From Kondoa malvinella (taxonomy: Eukaryota; Basidiomycota; Agaricostilbomycetes; Agaricostilbales; Kondoaceae), in assembly GCA_039545315.1 (NCBI GenBank), contig BCIM01000002.1, forward strand, positions 2,890,331 to 2,954,330: 64,000 nucleotides of DNA, given 5' to 3'. Positions 11,684-23,267 of this stretch are shown here, in pieces. The notes beneath the pieces are model-generated. The model did no database searches and was not told where the DNA came from. It was given only the letters and a program-made list of their open reading frames with translations. The position numbers and the translations under genes were made by a program. Each line of letters begins with the position of its first letter. The stretch's first letter is position 1.

Positions 11684-12736
11684 ATGGAGGCGCAGCGTCA
11701 GAAGTCAGTCGAGATTGGTCAACAACTTGTCGGCGCCGTGGAATGCATCGTCTCTCATGCTTGTGGACTCGAAGCCCAAGTCAGCTTGGAAGAAACAGCA
11801 TCAGCTTTGACTGCATTCAACGAACACCTCTCGGCTGAAATGTCTCGCATTCAAAACATGAATACTTTGGTCATACTAAAGAAGTCGCCGCCCTTCCTTT
11901 CTTGCCGAGAATCTGCTCTTGAATCGCTCAGACAGTCTCAAGCTATCGTCAACAAGATGCGGGAACTCGTCCAACCTATGCAAGCTGCTCGAGCCGAGTC
12001 TGAGGCAAAGTTCACCGCCGTAGAGTCAGCTCGCCGATCATTGAAGATTGAGCTGGCCAAGACTCGTCTATCATCGAAAACGGAGCTGGCCAATACTCGG
12101 CAATCATTGCAAAACGAGCTAGCCAATACTCGTCAATCATCGCAAACCGAGCTGGCCAATACTCGTCAAGACGCTAATAGGCGCGTGCAGCTCCTCGAAG
12201 AACAAGTCTCTGCCGAAAAGTCTCAGTCTGCTGCTATTCCTGGTCTTAACTCTCGCATCGCTCGGCTCGTCAAGGAGAAGTCACACCTTCTGTCTGAGGG
12301 CACCGCGCTCCGCCAGCAATATACCACATACCGTCAAGAAGCACAACAGACTTTGCAGGGCACCCAAGGCCAGCTTGCAACATCTCAGCAACAGTCAATC
12401 GAGCTTCAGCAGCAAGTCGCACACTGCAAACACCAGCAAGAGCTACAAGCTGAATACGATGCGCTCTACAAAGGCTTCGTCAGAGTCTTCGCCATCGCCA
12501 TGCTACCCAAACCGAATGATACCAAGCGAATCAGCATGGAACCTTTCCAGCAGCTTCTGTCGGACTTTGATCAAACCGTCTCGAGGCATCTGAACAGTAG
12601 CGCTGAGTCAAAACAGCTCACTAGGGTCAAGGAGTTGAAAGGCTTGGTCGTGGCAACTCGGATCCGAGCTGAAAATATCAACGCAGAACGCAAAGCTCCT
12701 CGTAGCCAGAACGGAAGGCGCACATCAAAGAAGTGA
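11684..12736 (+). CDS. Coiled-coil protein with 11-residue repeats
   Basis: 350-aa intronless protein of unknown function, starting at ATG 11684 (the frame is open slightly further upstream without another ATG). It is predominantly alpha-helical: helical segments around residues 80-120 (ESALESLRQSQAIVNKMREL), then tandem 11-residue repeats (ELANTRQSSQT type, residues about 123-162), then a long heptad-like region rich in Gln (LATSQQQSIELQQQVAHCK). The C-terminus is basic (RKAPRSQNGRRTSKK), possibly a nuclear signal. There is no signal peptide or membrane segment. It is divergent to the truncated P450, whose missing 5' end would fall in this promoter. A structural or scaffold role is only an inference. 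Confidence 0.72.
   Translation: MEAQRQKSVEIGQQLVGAVECIVSHACGLEAQVSLEETASALTAFNEHLSAEMSRIQNMNTLVILKKSPPFLSCRESALESLRQSQAIVNKMRELVQPMQAARAESEAKFTAVESARRSLKIELAKTRLSSKTELANTRQSLQNELANTRQSSQTELANTRQDANRRVQLLEEQVSAEKSQSAAIPGLNSRIARLVKEKSHLLSEGTALRQQYTTYRQEAQQTLQGTQGQLATSQQQSIELQQQVAHCKHQQELQAEYDALYKGFVRVFAIAMLPKPNDTKRISMEPFQQLLSDFDQTVSRHLNSSAESKQLTRVKELKGLVVATRIRAENINAERKAPRSQNGRRTSKK
12050..12169 (+). repeat. 33-bp in-frame tandem repeats (about 3.6 copies)
   Basis: Three full 33-bp units (12050-12082, 12083-12115, 12116-12148) and a partial fourth to 12169 encode ELAKTRLSSKT, ELANTRQSLQN, ELANTRQSSQT and ELANTRQ. Eleven-residue periodicity is the hendecad pattern of slightly right-handed coiled coils. 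Copies 2-4 are most alike, indicating recent expansion. Confidence 0.9.
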
Positions 12737-13609
12737 GAGATGAATAAGGGTGAGTTCCTTCTCTAATATCGCTGCGGGGCTTTTGCTGACTTTGCTTACA
12801 GGTGTTTTGGGTCTCGCATATTTGTTCGCTTGTGTCTTGTTTGTGCCTATACCCGCGTTGTGGTCGAGCTATTCATAATCAAGCATAGTCCATGCTGTGT
12901 TCGCTGACGGTCTTCTTCGAGCAGCGCAATCAACCAAACGAGAAGGTCGTGTGTCTTTCATGGATCGGGCAGTATTGTGAACATCGTCGTGAGGCGGTGG
13001 TGCTGCTCTGGGAGTCCAGGGTTTGATCATTAGTAGGCCTTCTCTCACCTTTCCTTTTTCTGTATGCTGACCTGTTCATTTCAGTATCATCCCTGTTTCA
13101 TGGATCGGGCAGTATTGTGAACACTGTCGTGAGACGGTGGTGCTGCTCTGGAAGTTCAGGGCTTGATCATTAGTAGGCCTTTTCTCCCCTTATTCTTTCC
13201 CTATATGCTGACCTGTCCCTTTCAGTATCATCCCTTATCTTGCATTCATCTCCCTCCACCTTTGGGAGCAAGATCGACTCGCAGCAGCCTACTTCTGCCG
13301 GCTGCTTTCGTCTTTCCTTCAAGACACACACTTTTCGTAAGTCTGATTGTTCCTATTCGTCAGCTGTCGCTTACTCTGCTACTTATAGTCGCTTGCTTGT
13401 TTGCGCTGTTTCTGGAGGATCGTCGGGAACAAAAGATGGGCGAAGCTGGTGATGGGTAGTTCTCACATGTAATCTGTTGTCTCGAACTCTGTGTACTTCT
13501 TGATCGAATGCAATTACTTGTGAACTCCTTTGAAATCCCCATGATGTATGCAATGCAAGTGAAAAGTATGTACAGGTGCAAGTGATATTGTCTAGATGCG
13601 TTTGCTTCG
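12737..13609. other. Intergenic between convergent genes
   Basis: 873 bp containing the 140-bp tandem duplication described separately. The remainder (13237-13609) shows no gene I can support. Confidence 0.5.
12957..13236. repeat. 140-bp tandem duplication
   Basis: Two head-to-tail copies, 12957-13096 and 13097-13236, beginning TTCATGGATCGGGCAGTATT. They are mostly identical over their length, with scattered substitutions (for example ATCGTCGTGAGGCGG versus CTGTCGTGAGACGG). The period is 140 bp. There is no open reading frame and no terminal inverted repeat. Confidence 0.9.
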
Positions 13610-16600
13610 TTAGATAGCGTCTTCCAGAACCAGTCGAGGCGCGATGTTCATAGCCAGTAGTTCCTGCAAAAGTGACAAGTCAGCTTGGTACAGCTTCACA
13701 AAACGAGCCGCTTACTTGGAACAGCAATTTCGCCGCATCTGAGCACAAAAATGTCAATGTCAATGCCGCTTCGTCAGAAGCATTGTTCTTGAACATACAA
13801 GGGATTGTGATCTGCGACACCTTTGTGCCGCTTTTGCAGCGGACGCACCAGCTAAAATCCGAGTAAGATCGTTACCAAAAGCAAGATAGCCTAAAACCTA
13901 CGAGTTGTAGCCTATGTTGCCGCAATTTTGGCAGACGTCCATTTCGAATTGATCAGACGAAATCATAAGACGTTCCTAGGTCAAACGGTTAGACGGAAAC
14001 GAAGAGCAATGTAGAAAGCTTACAAGTAGAAGATGCGAAGCTCCGTGCGCAATGAGACAGTCCTTTTCCATCTCTCCCAGACGCAGACCACCATCTCTCG
14101 AACGACCTTCAGTGGGTTGACGTGTAAGCATTGCGCGTGGTCCTCTGTTGCAAAGTCAGCATTTATCTGTTTTAAAAGCATCATCGTACCTAGCTCGAGC
14201 ATGCATTTTGTCTGCAACCATATGCTTCAGCTTTTGGTAGTCTGAGAGCAAGAGTCAGCAAAGATTGTCCCAAAGGCATGAGAGAATACGAACAGATTGG
14301 ACCAAAGAAGACATAGCTCTCTAGCGGTTCACCAGTGATGCCTGATGTCAGGTAGTCTTTGCCAGCATAGTTGTAGCCATTCTCCACCAGCACTCGAGAC
14401 ATGTCTTCGACCTTTGACCCGCCGAACGCTGTGCCATATTCGAACTTTCCGGCCAACACACCAGCTTTGCCTGAGATCAACTCCAACATCTTGCCGACCG
14501 TCATACGCGAAGGGAAACCGTGCGGGTTCATGATGATGTCTGGGTTGATGCCTTGATCGTTGAATGGCATGTCGACTTGAGGTACAATGAGGCCGCAGAC
14601 ACCTTTTTGACCGTGACGAGAAGAGAACTTGTCGCCCAATTCAGGTACACGCGTCTGCCGCATGAGAATCTTGACAAGCGTTTGGTCTTGGTCTGAGTCG
14701 GTAATGAGGACTTTATCGATGTAGCCGTCAAGCGGAGAGCGGTAGACGGTAGGTGAATCTCGCCATTCTGTTGTTGCATACTCTTGACCAGCTCTGTTGT
14801 CCATCGCATTACCAGGCGTCTGCTTGTTGAGGTAGACATCATTGTTGCCAACGCGCATGCCCACACCGCCGATACCATCCTTGTCGAGGCACTGATACCT
14901 TGGAAGTACTTTGCCTTCTTCGTCTTTCGGCGGATCTGCCAGACGGTCGTACCTATCACACGATAAGCATTTTGAACAAGCGACGGCATCAAGGTGTACT
15001 CACGTTCCGTTCGGATACCGCTTGATAACACTAGTGTACTTTCTGAACACTTGACATCTCCCAAACCCTCGGTCTACACTAGCCTTGTTGAGAATGAGGG
15101 CATCTTCAATATCATAACCAGAGTAAGACATGACAGCGACCATAGCGTTGTTGCCTGCGGGAAGCTTGTCATAGCCGACCAGCTCGATGGACTTTGTGCG
15201 ACATAGAGGTGTTTGAGGATAGACCATGAGGTAGAGCAACGTATCAATTCTGTTGAGCTGATTGTAACCGATAGCGCCAATTGCTTGCTTGCCCATAGCG
15301 CATTGATAGGTGTTACGAGGAGATTGGTTGTGATGCGGGTAAGGGATAAGACCAGCCACAGCGCCGAGCAGAGTGAAAGGCTCGATCTCGAGATGGGTGT
15401 GAGGTGCATTCGGAGTAAGGTCGCGTTCATACATGGCAATGAGCGTGTCGTTCTCTTCATTCACATCAAGGTATTCGATCAGACCTTGCGTAAGAAAGTC
15501 GTCGAATGACATTGTGCCGTTTCGCAGCTGAGCCATATGATCAGAAGTAACTCGCGGAAGTCCATTCTCGCAAATGATCATAGGTCGACAAATCCGACCA
15601 CCATCAGAAGAGATGTGAACCGCTTTCTGAGCCTTGTTGATGTAGATAGAGACGAATTCAGACATGTAGCCAGCTCGACGGAGATCTCGGAACTTGTCGA
15701 CAAAGTCTAGCGGGTTTTGAGTGAGACCGAGAAGGTTACCGTTGAGGTAGATGACAAAGGAGTTGATATCGTAGAGTTCTCGACCAAACATGTTGTTCAG
15801 ATCTATACTTTTATCAGTAAGTTCTTTTTCTAACAACGGAAAGCGCACCTTCAACACCCAAAGCAAAAGCGACTTGCCATATAGGCTGCTCTTCCACATC
15901 GGTTGTGATATGCGTCATGAGTGCCAAATTCTTGACCAAACCACAAGCTTCTCCTTCAGGCGTATCAGAAGGACAAAGCACGCCCCACTGCGAAGGCTGC
16001 AATGCTCTCGGCCCAGACACTTTTCTCGTCTTTTCGAATTGCGAAGCGATACGAGTCATCATTCCCAAAGCGGAAATGTAGGAGAGTCGAGAAAGGACGT
16101 GAGTGATACCTGCTCGTTCCATCTTGAAACGCTTGATGGACCAATTACCTGTTGAGATTGCTCGAGTGAAACCGGATGAAATATGATCGCCGTGAAGTTG
16201 GAATTGTTTCGCTGCGTCGAACTCGGCTGTTCGATTTCGGATCTTCATGTTCTTGTCAATAGAGAGTTTCATGTCGGAATTGAACTTCTTGAACAAATCT
16301 TCAAAAAGTAGAGCGAGCAGTTGACCGGCTCTGTGAAAGACGCAACACTTGAATCAGTCGAGACTGATCAAGAAGATGCCCACTCACAATTCCAACCTCT
16401 TGTTACCCACGTAATCCCTATCATCAATAGTCGAAGGATCCTCGATAGCCATCAACACCCTTCTAACCATCAAAGCCAGATAAATCGCTTTCGGTCTAAA
16501 ATTGAGGTTATCAACCGGCACATGAGCAAGCACAACAGTCGCTAGGACTTCTGCCGCTTCTTCCGCATAGATTCGCTTGGCCGGTTGACCCATCGGACCC

Positions 16601-17758
16601 CATTTCCTCGTGACTTTGACTTTGGACCCGATATAATCCAAAGCTTGACCACCAGTTCGGATACCCAACCTCTCGGCTTCTTCCATTGAATTGGCAAAGG
16701 AAAGTCTGAAATTATCGTTCTGCCCACAAACGAGTTGAATGATTTCATGATCCGTTGTAATACCCATAGCTTTGAGCGCAATGACTACAGGAATCTCTTC
16801 ATGAATCGAATTATGCTTCAAATAGATTTTCCCATGTTTGGTCGAAACGTAAGTTTTGGATTTCCGAGTCAGATCAGAAGAAGTGACGGATGCTTGTGGT
16901 CCTTTGTTGCTTCCTCGAGCTTCGGCTTCAACAATGATACGGTTCTTTGACATTTGTTCTTGAACGAGAATGACTTTTTCAGTGCCTTTGACGACAAAGT
17001 AACCTCCTGGATCGAGCGGGCATTCGTTAAACTTGGCTAGCGTGGCTTCGTTCTTGTTGGTGAGCACGCATCTGTAAAAGTGTTAGTGAAATTCAGCAGT
17101 GTAGAAGGGTTGCTGACCGGTTCGACCTGAGCATAACAGGCAAACGGCCAATGTGAAGACCTCTTGTTCTAATCTTTTGGGTGTTTCTTGTATAGACGAC
17201 ATCGACAGTGATAGGAGCAGAGTAGGTCAAGTCTCTCAGTCGACATTCATGCGGCGTGATGGGTTTGCGGATGTGACTGGGATCTTGTCTTGTAGGCATG
17301 CCAACATGAATGTCTTCATATTCTAGGTAGAACTTGGGATCAATATCTGATGTGATGCGCGAGTTGGCTTTGACGATTTGCTTGACGCCGACGTCTACGA
17401 AATAATTGAAGGAATCCAAATGCTGTTTGACGAGACCTTTGACAGCTAGGAAAGCGGGCAAGAGCAACCATTTGTCTTCTATAGATTTGATGGGTGCATT
17501 CAGCTTGTTGCCTTTGTAGTCTGCAGCTCCCATCCACGCAGCAGCTTCGGCAGTCTTTGCGTCGGATTCCAACGAGGGCAAATGAGGCAAAGGCGGTAAA
17601 TTGTGGTTCTCCTTTTGAGGATCTAAGCGATTCTGTGCTTCGTCTACGTCCATTTGAGAGACAGAGTCCATAACGGGTGCAGCGGGTTGTTGAATTTGTT
17701 GCGCATGACCTTGTTCTGCCGCTTCTGCAATGCCATTCAGGCTGGAATCACCGTTCAT
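13610..17758 (-). CDS. RPC2: RNA polymerase III second-largest subunit (RPC2/POLR3B)
   Basis: Catalytic-core subunit of RNA polymerase III, which transcribes tRNA and 5S rRNA genes in the nucleus; 1213 aa. Eleven exons: 17758-17118, 17071-16388, 16330-15849, 15802-15004, 14952-14294, 14241-14190, 14144-14024, 13975-13902, 13851-13799, 13738-13716, 13663-13610. Diagnostic blocks in order: [40 protein letters not shown] (rifampicin-region equivalent), [19 protein letters not shown], the catalytic hybrid-binding block [15 protein letters not shown], and a C-terminal zinc site CQNCGN...[20 protein letters not shown] and [16 protein letters not shown] are typical of Rpb2-type clamps. The insertion pattern and N-terminus ([19 protein letters not shown]) indicate Pol III rather than Pol II. 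Small 3' exons include one of 23 nt. Complete. Confidence 0.97.
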
Positions 17759-18049
17759 GACTGATTGGGGGGTATACAGGGTATCAAGGAATGACTAGCA
17801 GTCCTTGTTGCTCTCATAGGCTGTGGCCAAGGTTATGCTTCGACTTCGAGGTTTCGGTGGAAGAGCAGACGATCTTTATTTCCAGCGCGAGCAGCCAGTC
17901 ACTACAGAAGAAATTTCTACGCGCGTTCTCTCTTTCCTGTTATCTTGCTTTTCTGTGCTTCCCTTTTGCTGCTGTACATCTTTCGCTCCAAATTTCTTAC
18001 TTGTCGAATATATGACTTGGACAATTTGAGCCACTTCGCGTTCAAACAC

Positions 18050-19657
18050 ATGTCCGATGCTCCCGCATTCTACCTAAAGATCAACCCAGCTAAATCGCGC
18101 GTCCCAAAACCAGCTCAATCCAACATGTCGTTCGAATTAAAAGACTTGGTCCTATGCAAGAAGAAAGGTCTAGAAAACTGGCCAGCGTCTATATGTGATC
18201 CAGATAAAGAACATCTATCATCTGAAGTATTTAGAGCCAAACCTCGGTCTGGTTCACCTAGGTTGTTGAATTTCTTGGCTGAAGATCGGGCGAAAGCATT
18301 CTCGTGGGCTCAACAGAGGGATCTCGTCTTATTGGATGAAAAGAAATGTAGGAGGTGGTTAAGGACGAATACAAAGAGGCAGACAGAGAGGGTAGTTGCT
18401 GCTTGGCAGGAGGCGCTAGATATAATGTGGGTCCTTTACGTTGCTTAGCTATTGCTATGCTTACTATAGTACTAGATGTGCTCGACCAGATTGGCCTGGT
18501 ATGCTAGAAAACACCATGGCGGAGGAATATGCAGCCTTGTCCGCATCAGAAAAGGAACAGCAAGATGCAGCCTATACAATGTCAGACCAAGACTCCGAGT
18601 CTGAACTACTGAAACCCACACGCACAAGCCTCAGAGTCACACTCATCTCGCGCAAACCGCCAAAACCGATACTACGTTCTGCTGCTCGACCGAAAATAGA
18701 AGGTTCTAGTATCTGGCAAAGATCAAAAAGGTTCAACCCTGCATACGACTATGACGAGAAGAGCGACGAAGAGATAGCTGCTGGACCGGAGCTCATCCCA
18801 AAGCAACTTGATACACCCGCGCCTGTTCCCAGCACTTCAGCGCACCCTCTAGATATACCTGCACAAGTACAGCAACCTGAAGAGAGTAGGTTGAACGCGC
18901 GAAAACGACAAAAGATGCGATTAGCAGTAGCCAGACCTATACATACGCGTACACCTTCGGAACCTTCTGACGAACCTGTAGCACCTACAACTTCATCTGG
19001 AATCGAGTTGCCAGCTATGGAGGCAAATCCGCAGCGCGCGCGCAAGTCTAATGGTCATTTCGCTCGTAAACCAAATGTCGTCTCTGGTACGAGCGGATTT
19101 CGGAGGAGAGCAGCAGAAGTAGCGGAACCGAAACTTGAAGAGGAAGAAGAAGAAGAGGCGTCGCGGTTCTCTGTTGATATACCTGCTGAACTTGCTAGTC
19201 TTAAGCGGAAGAGGTGCGCTTCAGAAACCATACGTAGCTTCCATCTTTTGATATATAATCTCTAACAGGCCACCCGCAAGTTCTTCTTCCGTCGCTTCTA
19301 CTGCAGCGTCTACTGCTACACGTTCACCTGCGCTATCTTCCCCCATGTTCAATCCGCAACATACCAGTTCACCTATTGTCGAGGCTTCAGTCCGCTCACT
19401 ACTAAATACCTACTCACCAAGCCTCGGTGATCGGACGCATGCAATCTTGTAAGCTCTTTCCCTCTATTCTGATACTATGCCGATTACGGAGCAGAGCGGA
19501 AGCTGGTCTAGTCACAACAGAGGATATACGCATGTTTGCTTCTCAAGCCATGTGGAGAAAGTTCATCGAAAAGACGCTCAAGGGCAAAGTCAGCCCGGCG
19601 GTCGAGTTTCTTTTGATCGAGTGTTTGGAGCAGTTCTTTGCGCAGGAGTTGGATTGA
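18050..19657 (+). CDS. PWWP-like domain protein
   Basis: About 485 aa. Exons 18050-18426, 18476-19213, about 19270-19448, 19495-19657. The N-terminal FELKDLVLCKKKGLENWPAS resembles the opening strand of a PWWP domain (pattern DLVWAK-x-GxxxWPA), followed by FRAKPRSGSPRLLNFL and charged helices, so chromatin or histone-methyl-lysine binding is a reasonable inference. The central 300 residues are low-complexity and acidic/basic (YDYDEKSDEEI, EEEEEEEASRF). The C-terminus (TTEDIRMFASQAMWRKFIEK, then EFLLIECLEQFFAQELD) is a helical module of unknown role. It is divergent to RPC2 and shares its promoter. Exon 3 may be off by about one base; an alternative acceptor six bases upstream of exon 2 is also in frame. 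Confidence 0.75.
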
Positions 19658-20030
19658 GTTGTGGTAGTGTACATACTTGTAAGGACTTATAGGCAATGCA
19701 GTATGCGTTCTGTCGACTCGCACGAATCGGAGTCGGATCAGAAAGCTCGGACGGTGCGGTAAGGCTACGCATAAGCTGTACAAATCTATCAATGCTCTAA
19801 CAAAGTCGCTGGCCTGCTCTACCTTCTAGCCCTCTTCATGCCTAGACTTCCTCCAGTCAAGAATTCAAATCGATCCGTCAGCCCACTGCGGCTCCAGTAA
19901 CGACCGGTCCCACTCGTTCTTCCCTATTCTGCGACTGCAGAAAGATGCCCCAGCTGACAAGAGTGCGTCAGGCGAATTCGTTTAGCTCAGACCAGCGCGA
20001 ACTTACAAGAACGAGACCTGCTTTCGCGTA
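19658..20030. other. Intergenic between convergent genes
   Basis: 373 bp of convergent 3' flanks. I see no gene. Confidence 0.5.
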
Positions 20031-21108
20031 TCAGTATCGTAGACAGGACAAGAAGGAAAGACCGACTATGTTGAACACCACGGGACGAGCATATAAAGGA
20101 GTGTCTATGCGAAAATCAATCATGATCGAACCGATCAGAAGCCAACGCACAATTCAGGTTGATCATCTGTACAGGCGGGAAGACAAATAGCCCAACGCTC
20201 CATACTCCGTAAAACCTCTGTTGCCATCATACATGAGCTCGCAGAATACATGAAAAGTTAAGAACGCACCTCTTTGATACGCTCTTTGATGTTTTGCAAT
20301 GACCGGCCTTCTAGTAGACCAATGCAGAGGAAGAAGTAACACGGCCCGACTGTTTGATATCAGATTGCGGTGCTACAAGAGGCAGAATAGATGTACCAGG
20401 ACCCATAAATGCCTTGAACGTCGAATTAGCTCAACAGCTTATCAGATCAATGAAGAAGTACCATGTCAGCTGCAACTCTCGCCAACGTTCCTATGCCATC
20501 GTTCAGTATGGTTGACAAGAAGCTTAAAGTAAGCTCACTCTTCAAAGCTGATTGGTAGTTAATCTTGTTCAGAACAAAGTTCCAGCGATTAGTCAACTGT
20601 TCAGAGTTTGATTCTCAGCATGCGTATATATAGTATAGTGAGGTTGTCGCATACCGGTGCCCAACAGAAAGCTCCCTGTTTGACACTTTAGCTTTTGTAT
20701 GAACAGCAGTTCGATTGGACAGACATATGTAGCTGCTCGACCAGTTTTGATCCACTGTATATGACGTTAGCTCGCTCTTTCGGTCGCAAAGCAGGCCTTC
20801 ATACACACGTCATGTTCGCGCAAAGGTTTCCGCTCTATCATCTGCTGTGAGACCGCTATGCATCTAATCAGTCTTGTTTGACTGCACAAGAAGAGTGGAC
20901 TTACCATCGCTCATGCCCAATCTATACATTCATCAGGGACCTTCTAGCAGACGAATGCGAGATAGACGAACAGAACCTATCACATCAACAAATCAGACCA
21001 ACAGGGCACACAAGCGAATAAGAGAAGATTCACTCCAGAGGTACACATCTGCGTGATGAGCGTGTAGTCACGCAAAAGGCGAAGGTAGCCATCGAGCAGT
21101 CTTCCCAT
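20031..21108 (-). CDS. Mpv17/PMP22 family membrane protein, 12 exons
   Basis: 169-aa member of the Mpv17/PMP22/Sym1 family of mitochondrial or peroxisomal inner-membrane channel-like proteins. Exons: 21108-21047, 20976-20968, 20921-20905, 20855-20809, 20754-20725, 20675-20655, 20596-20539, 20490-20462, 20412-20397, 20349-20270, 20217-20151, 20104-20031; every junction is canonical GT-AG and the sum is 510 nt. Family hallmarks assemble only after splicing: YTLITQM then SLGMSDAVSQQMIE, HDWIKTGRAATYG, GPCYFFLCIGLLEGRS, IKERIKERFYGVWSVG, PPVQMINLNYTPLYARPVVF. Four hydrophobic segments are visible. Exons of 9, 16, 17 and 21 nt make this one of the most fragmented small genes in the window. The C-terminus ends at SCLRY, slightly short of family members ending ...WNxYLS plus a tail. 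Confidence 0.9.
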
Positions 21109-22299
21109 GCGTTTTTTGGACTCGAGAGCGAGATTTGGGAGACACAACAGTCGAGGTAGATTAAAGAGCGTTAATAAAGAAAGAAGAACAGGAACGGCTG
21201 CCGTATAGACATAGAGAGCCAACGAGAGAAGCAGAAGGACGGTCGCTGATTAACCATAATTCCCGCTTGAACAGCATCCGCGACGAGCATGTCAAGATTT
21301 GACTGAAACTTGGAAGGCAGCAGACAGACCTTGATGAACTTGACCTTGGACGAGCTGGACTGGCCAGAAGAGGCTCAGACGCTTGCGATCTTACGAACTT
21401 GAAGATGTTTTGTTGCTATGTCTGGAAGAGCCTTGCAGAGCTATGGAACCCTCCGAATGGCTTATTGGACCGCTTTATGCTTCTATGCTATCTGTTCTAT
21501 CTCCGACAGGCATAGCTGATGCGAGCACGCGACCCCTTTTGACCTTCTCGTGACCGCACCGACCGCCGGTGCTGATCCAGGCGATAAGCCGGACGGATTC
21601 AATACCCGCTCAAGAAGGACATCATCAATGAAAGAATGACTTGAGCTGCGCTTCCAGCTAGGTTGAGCCAGGATGAGCTGAATCTCTTGAAAATCCGAAG
21701 GTGCTGGTTCTTGCAAATTTTGGGAGAACGTACGCACCTGATAGGCAAGGCCTGGCAAGGCTGACGCAATACACGGACTAGATCTGTGGGGCGACAAGGT
21801 AATAGCGGACTTCCTCTTCTTCCATCGCTCGACGCCGGACGGCTCTGCGCTCTCAAACTTTAAAGGAAAACCCTCTTTCGCACACGCATGTCTACTTAAA
21901 CAGTAATACAATGCCGGGTCGCATAGGCTCTCGCACGCGGCTGATCACTCGCGTCTCTGCAGCGTTCTCATGTCTCGTTTTGTTGTAACGCACCGGGTCA
22001 CTGCCTGTCTCTTACTCTTTACATATTCTCGCACAGCGTCTGCGCATATCTTTTGCTCATCTCTGCAGAGTAAGCAGTCGTATTTGTCGTTGGCCTCCTA
22101 ATTATAGCAAAGTCATTGTCTGTCTTTCATAATTGTTCCGCTCCCGTCTCCGCGTTATCATTAACCTTTCGCGTGTCCAATGGGCATACATCCATTCGAG
22201 GGTGGACCTCTATCTCATTGGGTATGTCACTCGAAAACGGCTTCCATAAAAACCGTCTTTCGCGAAAGCTTTTTTCCTTTCTTCTTCACATCATTCGTT
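21109..22299. other. Gene-poor region with repeat copy 1
   Basis: 1.19 kb holding one copy of a dispersed repeat (21252-21505). A minus-strand open frame at 21483-21911 has no ATG start and no family resemblance, so I do not call it. The 3' part must hold the promoter of the secreted-protein gene at 22300. Confidence 0.5.
21252..21505 (+). repeat. Dispersed repeat, copy 1
   Basis: About 254 bp related to 23268-23521 in the same orientation. It shares an almost perfect 45-bp block beginning AACCATAATTCCCGCTTGAA, then diverged sequence. In one frame both copies can encode LDELxLGRAGLARRGSDACD, with differences mainly at third codon positions. Confidence 0.85.
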
Positions 22300-23153
22300 A
22301 TGAAGTTCTTTACTCCTGCTCTTTTGGCTTTCTCGGCTCTAGCTACTTCTGTACTCGCTGATCATCCCAGTGGATGCTACATGAACGCGGGCTCCAGATT
22401 GGCCCAATGTCTAGGCATTGGCTCAGACTGGTCAGTCCTCCTTTATTTGCCATCATACCGCTCTGACGTCCATACAGCTCCAAGCTTACGAGTCCCTGCG
22501 GTGGCATCAAAAACTTGAATGAAAAAGCGCAATGTGGGTTGGCTTCTGCGCAATGTGGAAAATAGCTAATTCCTTGTGCAAGGCTATTGCGGATGGTACA
22601 CCAAAGCTGCCAATTGCTGGAAAGAAGGTACCTGCTGCACCGAATATCCACCTCATCAAGCTGGTTTGTTTCTTCCTTTACCGTTCAATTCCAGTATGCT
22701 GATACATTCTGTTCAGGCGCAGACAGAGTCTGCAATGTCGCTTACTCTGGAAAGGTTACCGAGTCCAAGCTATCTGCTGCAGTTGATGGTTAGCTATACC
22801 TCACAATGATGGTCAGCTCTGGCTGACAATGTAACAGCTGCGCAATCGGTGGTCGACATTGTTTGTCACAATGTTTGTTCGCCCTCTTATCGCTTTGCCT
22901 GTGTCTGATTCAGTTGCTGCAGGACTGTGGATTCGACGTAGGTGCATTGAAATACAGAGAGCGTCAAACTGATGGTTTTAAACAGATCCCATGTCTCGAT
23001 GAAGAGCCGGCACCTCACCATCCAAATGGGTATGTGATGAATTCTCGTGTAGCTGTACATGGAGCTAATGTATTGAGAGCAGTGGAAAATGCCAGCCCAG
23101 ATCTTATTGGTCTAATGGGAAGTGCACCGGACGCAACAGGTGCTAGGAAATAA
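22300..23153 (+). CDS. Small secreted Cys-rich protein
   Basis: 201 aa, six exons: 22300-22430, 22478-22533, 22583-22663, 22717-22788, 22838-22872, 22923-23153. The N-terminus MKFFTPALLAFSALATSVLA is a clear signal peptide. The mature protein has many cysteines (GCYMNAG, AQCLG, SPCGG, QCYCGW, NCW, GTCC, VCN, IVCHNDCG, IPCLDE), enough for several disulphides, and no transmembrane segment. No family was recognised. Size, signal peptide and Cys pattern fit fungal effector-like or cell-wall-associated secreted proteins; this is an inference. It lies between the two copies of a dispersed repeat, in the most gene-poor part of the window, a typical setting for lineage-specific secreted proteins. Confidence 0.85.
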
Positions 23154-23267
23154 GAATCAGTATTCACACTCGTTTGATTGTACAATAGCCGCGCAATAGA
23201 AGCCCTACACTCCTTCAAAGTACTTCTTGTCAGATGATTCACTCTCGTGATTTGCAATCGAGGCCGA

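Noticed and set aside
13163..13459. 98-codon plus-strand frame after the 140-bp repeat
   Set aside because: It is hydrophobic and low complexity, begins inside the duplication and has no splice or family support.
21483..21911. 142-codon minus-strand frame
   Set aside because: It starts at a TTG rather than ATG, shows no family resemblance and partly overlaps repeat copy 1.
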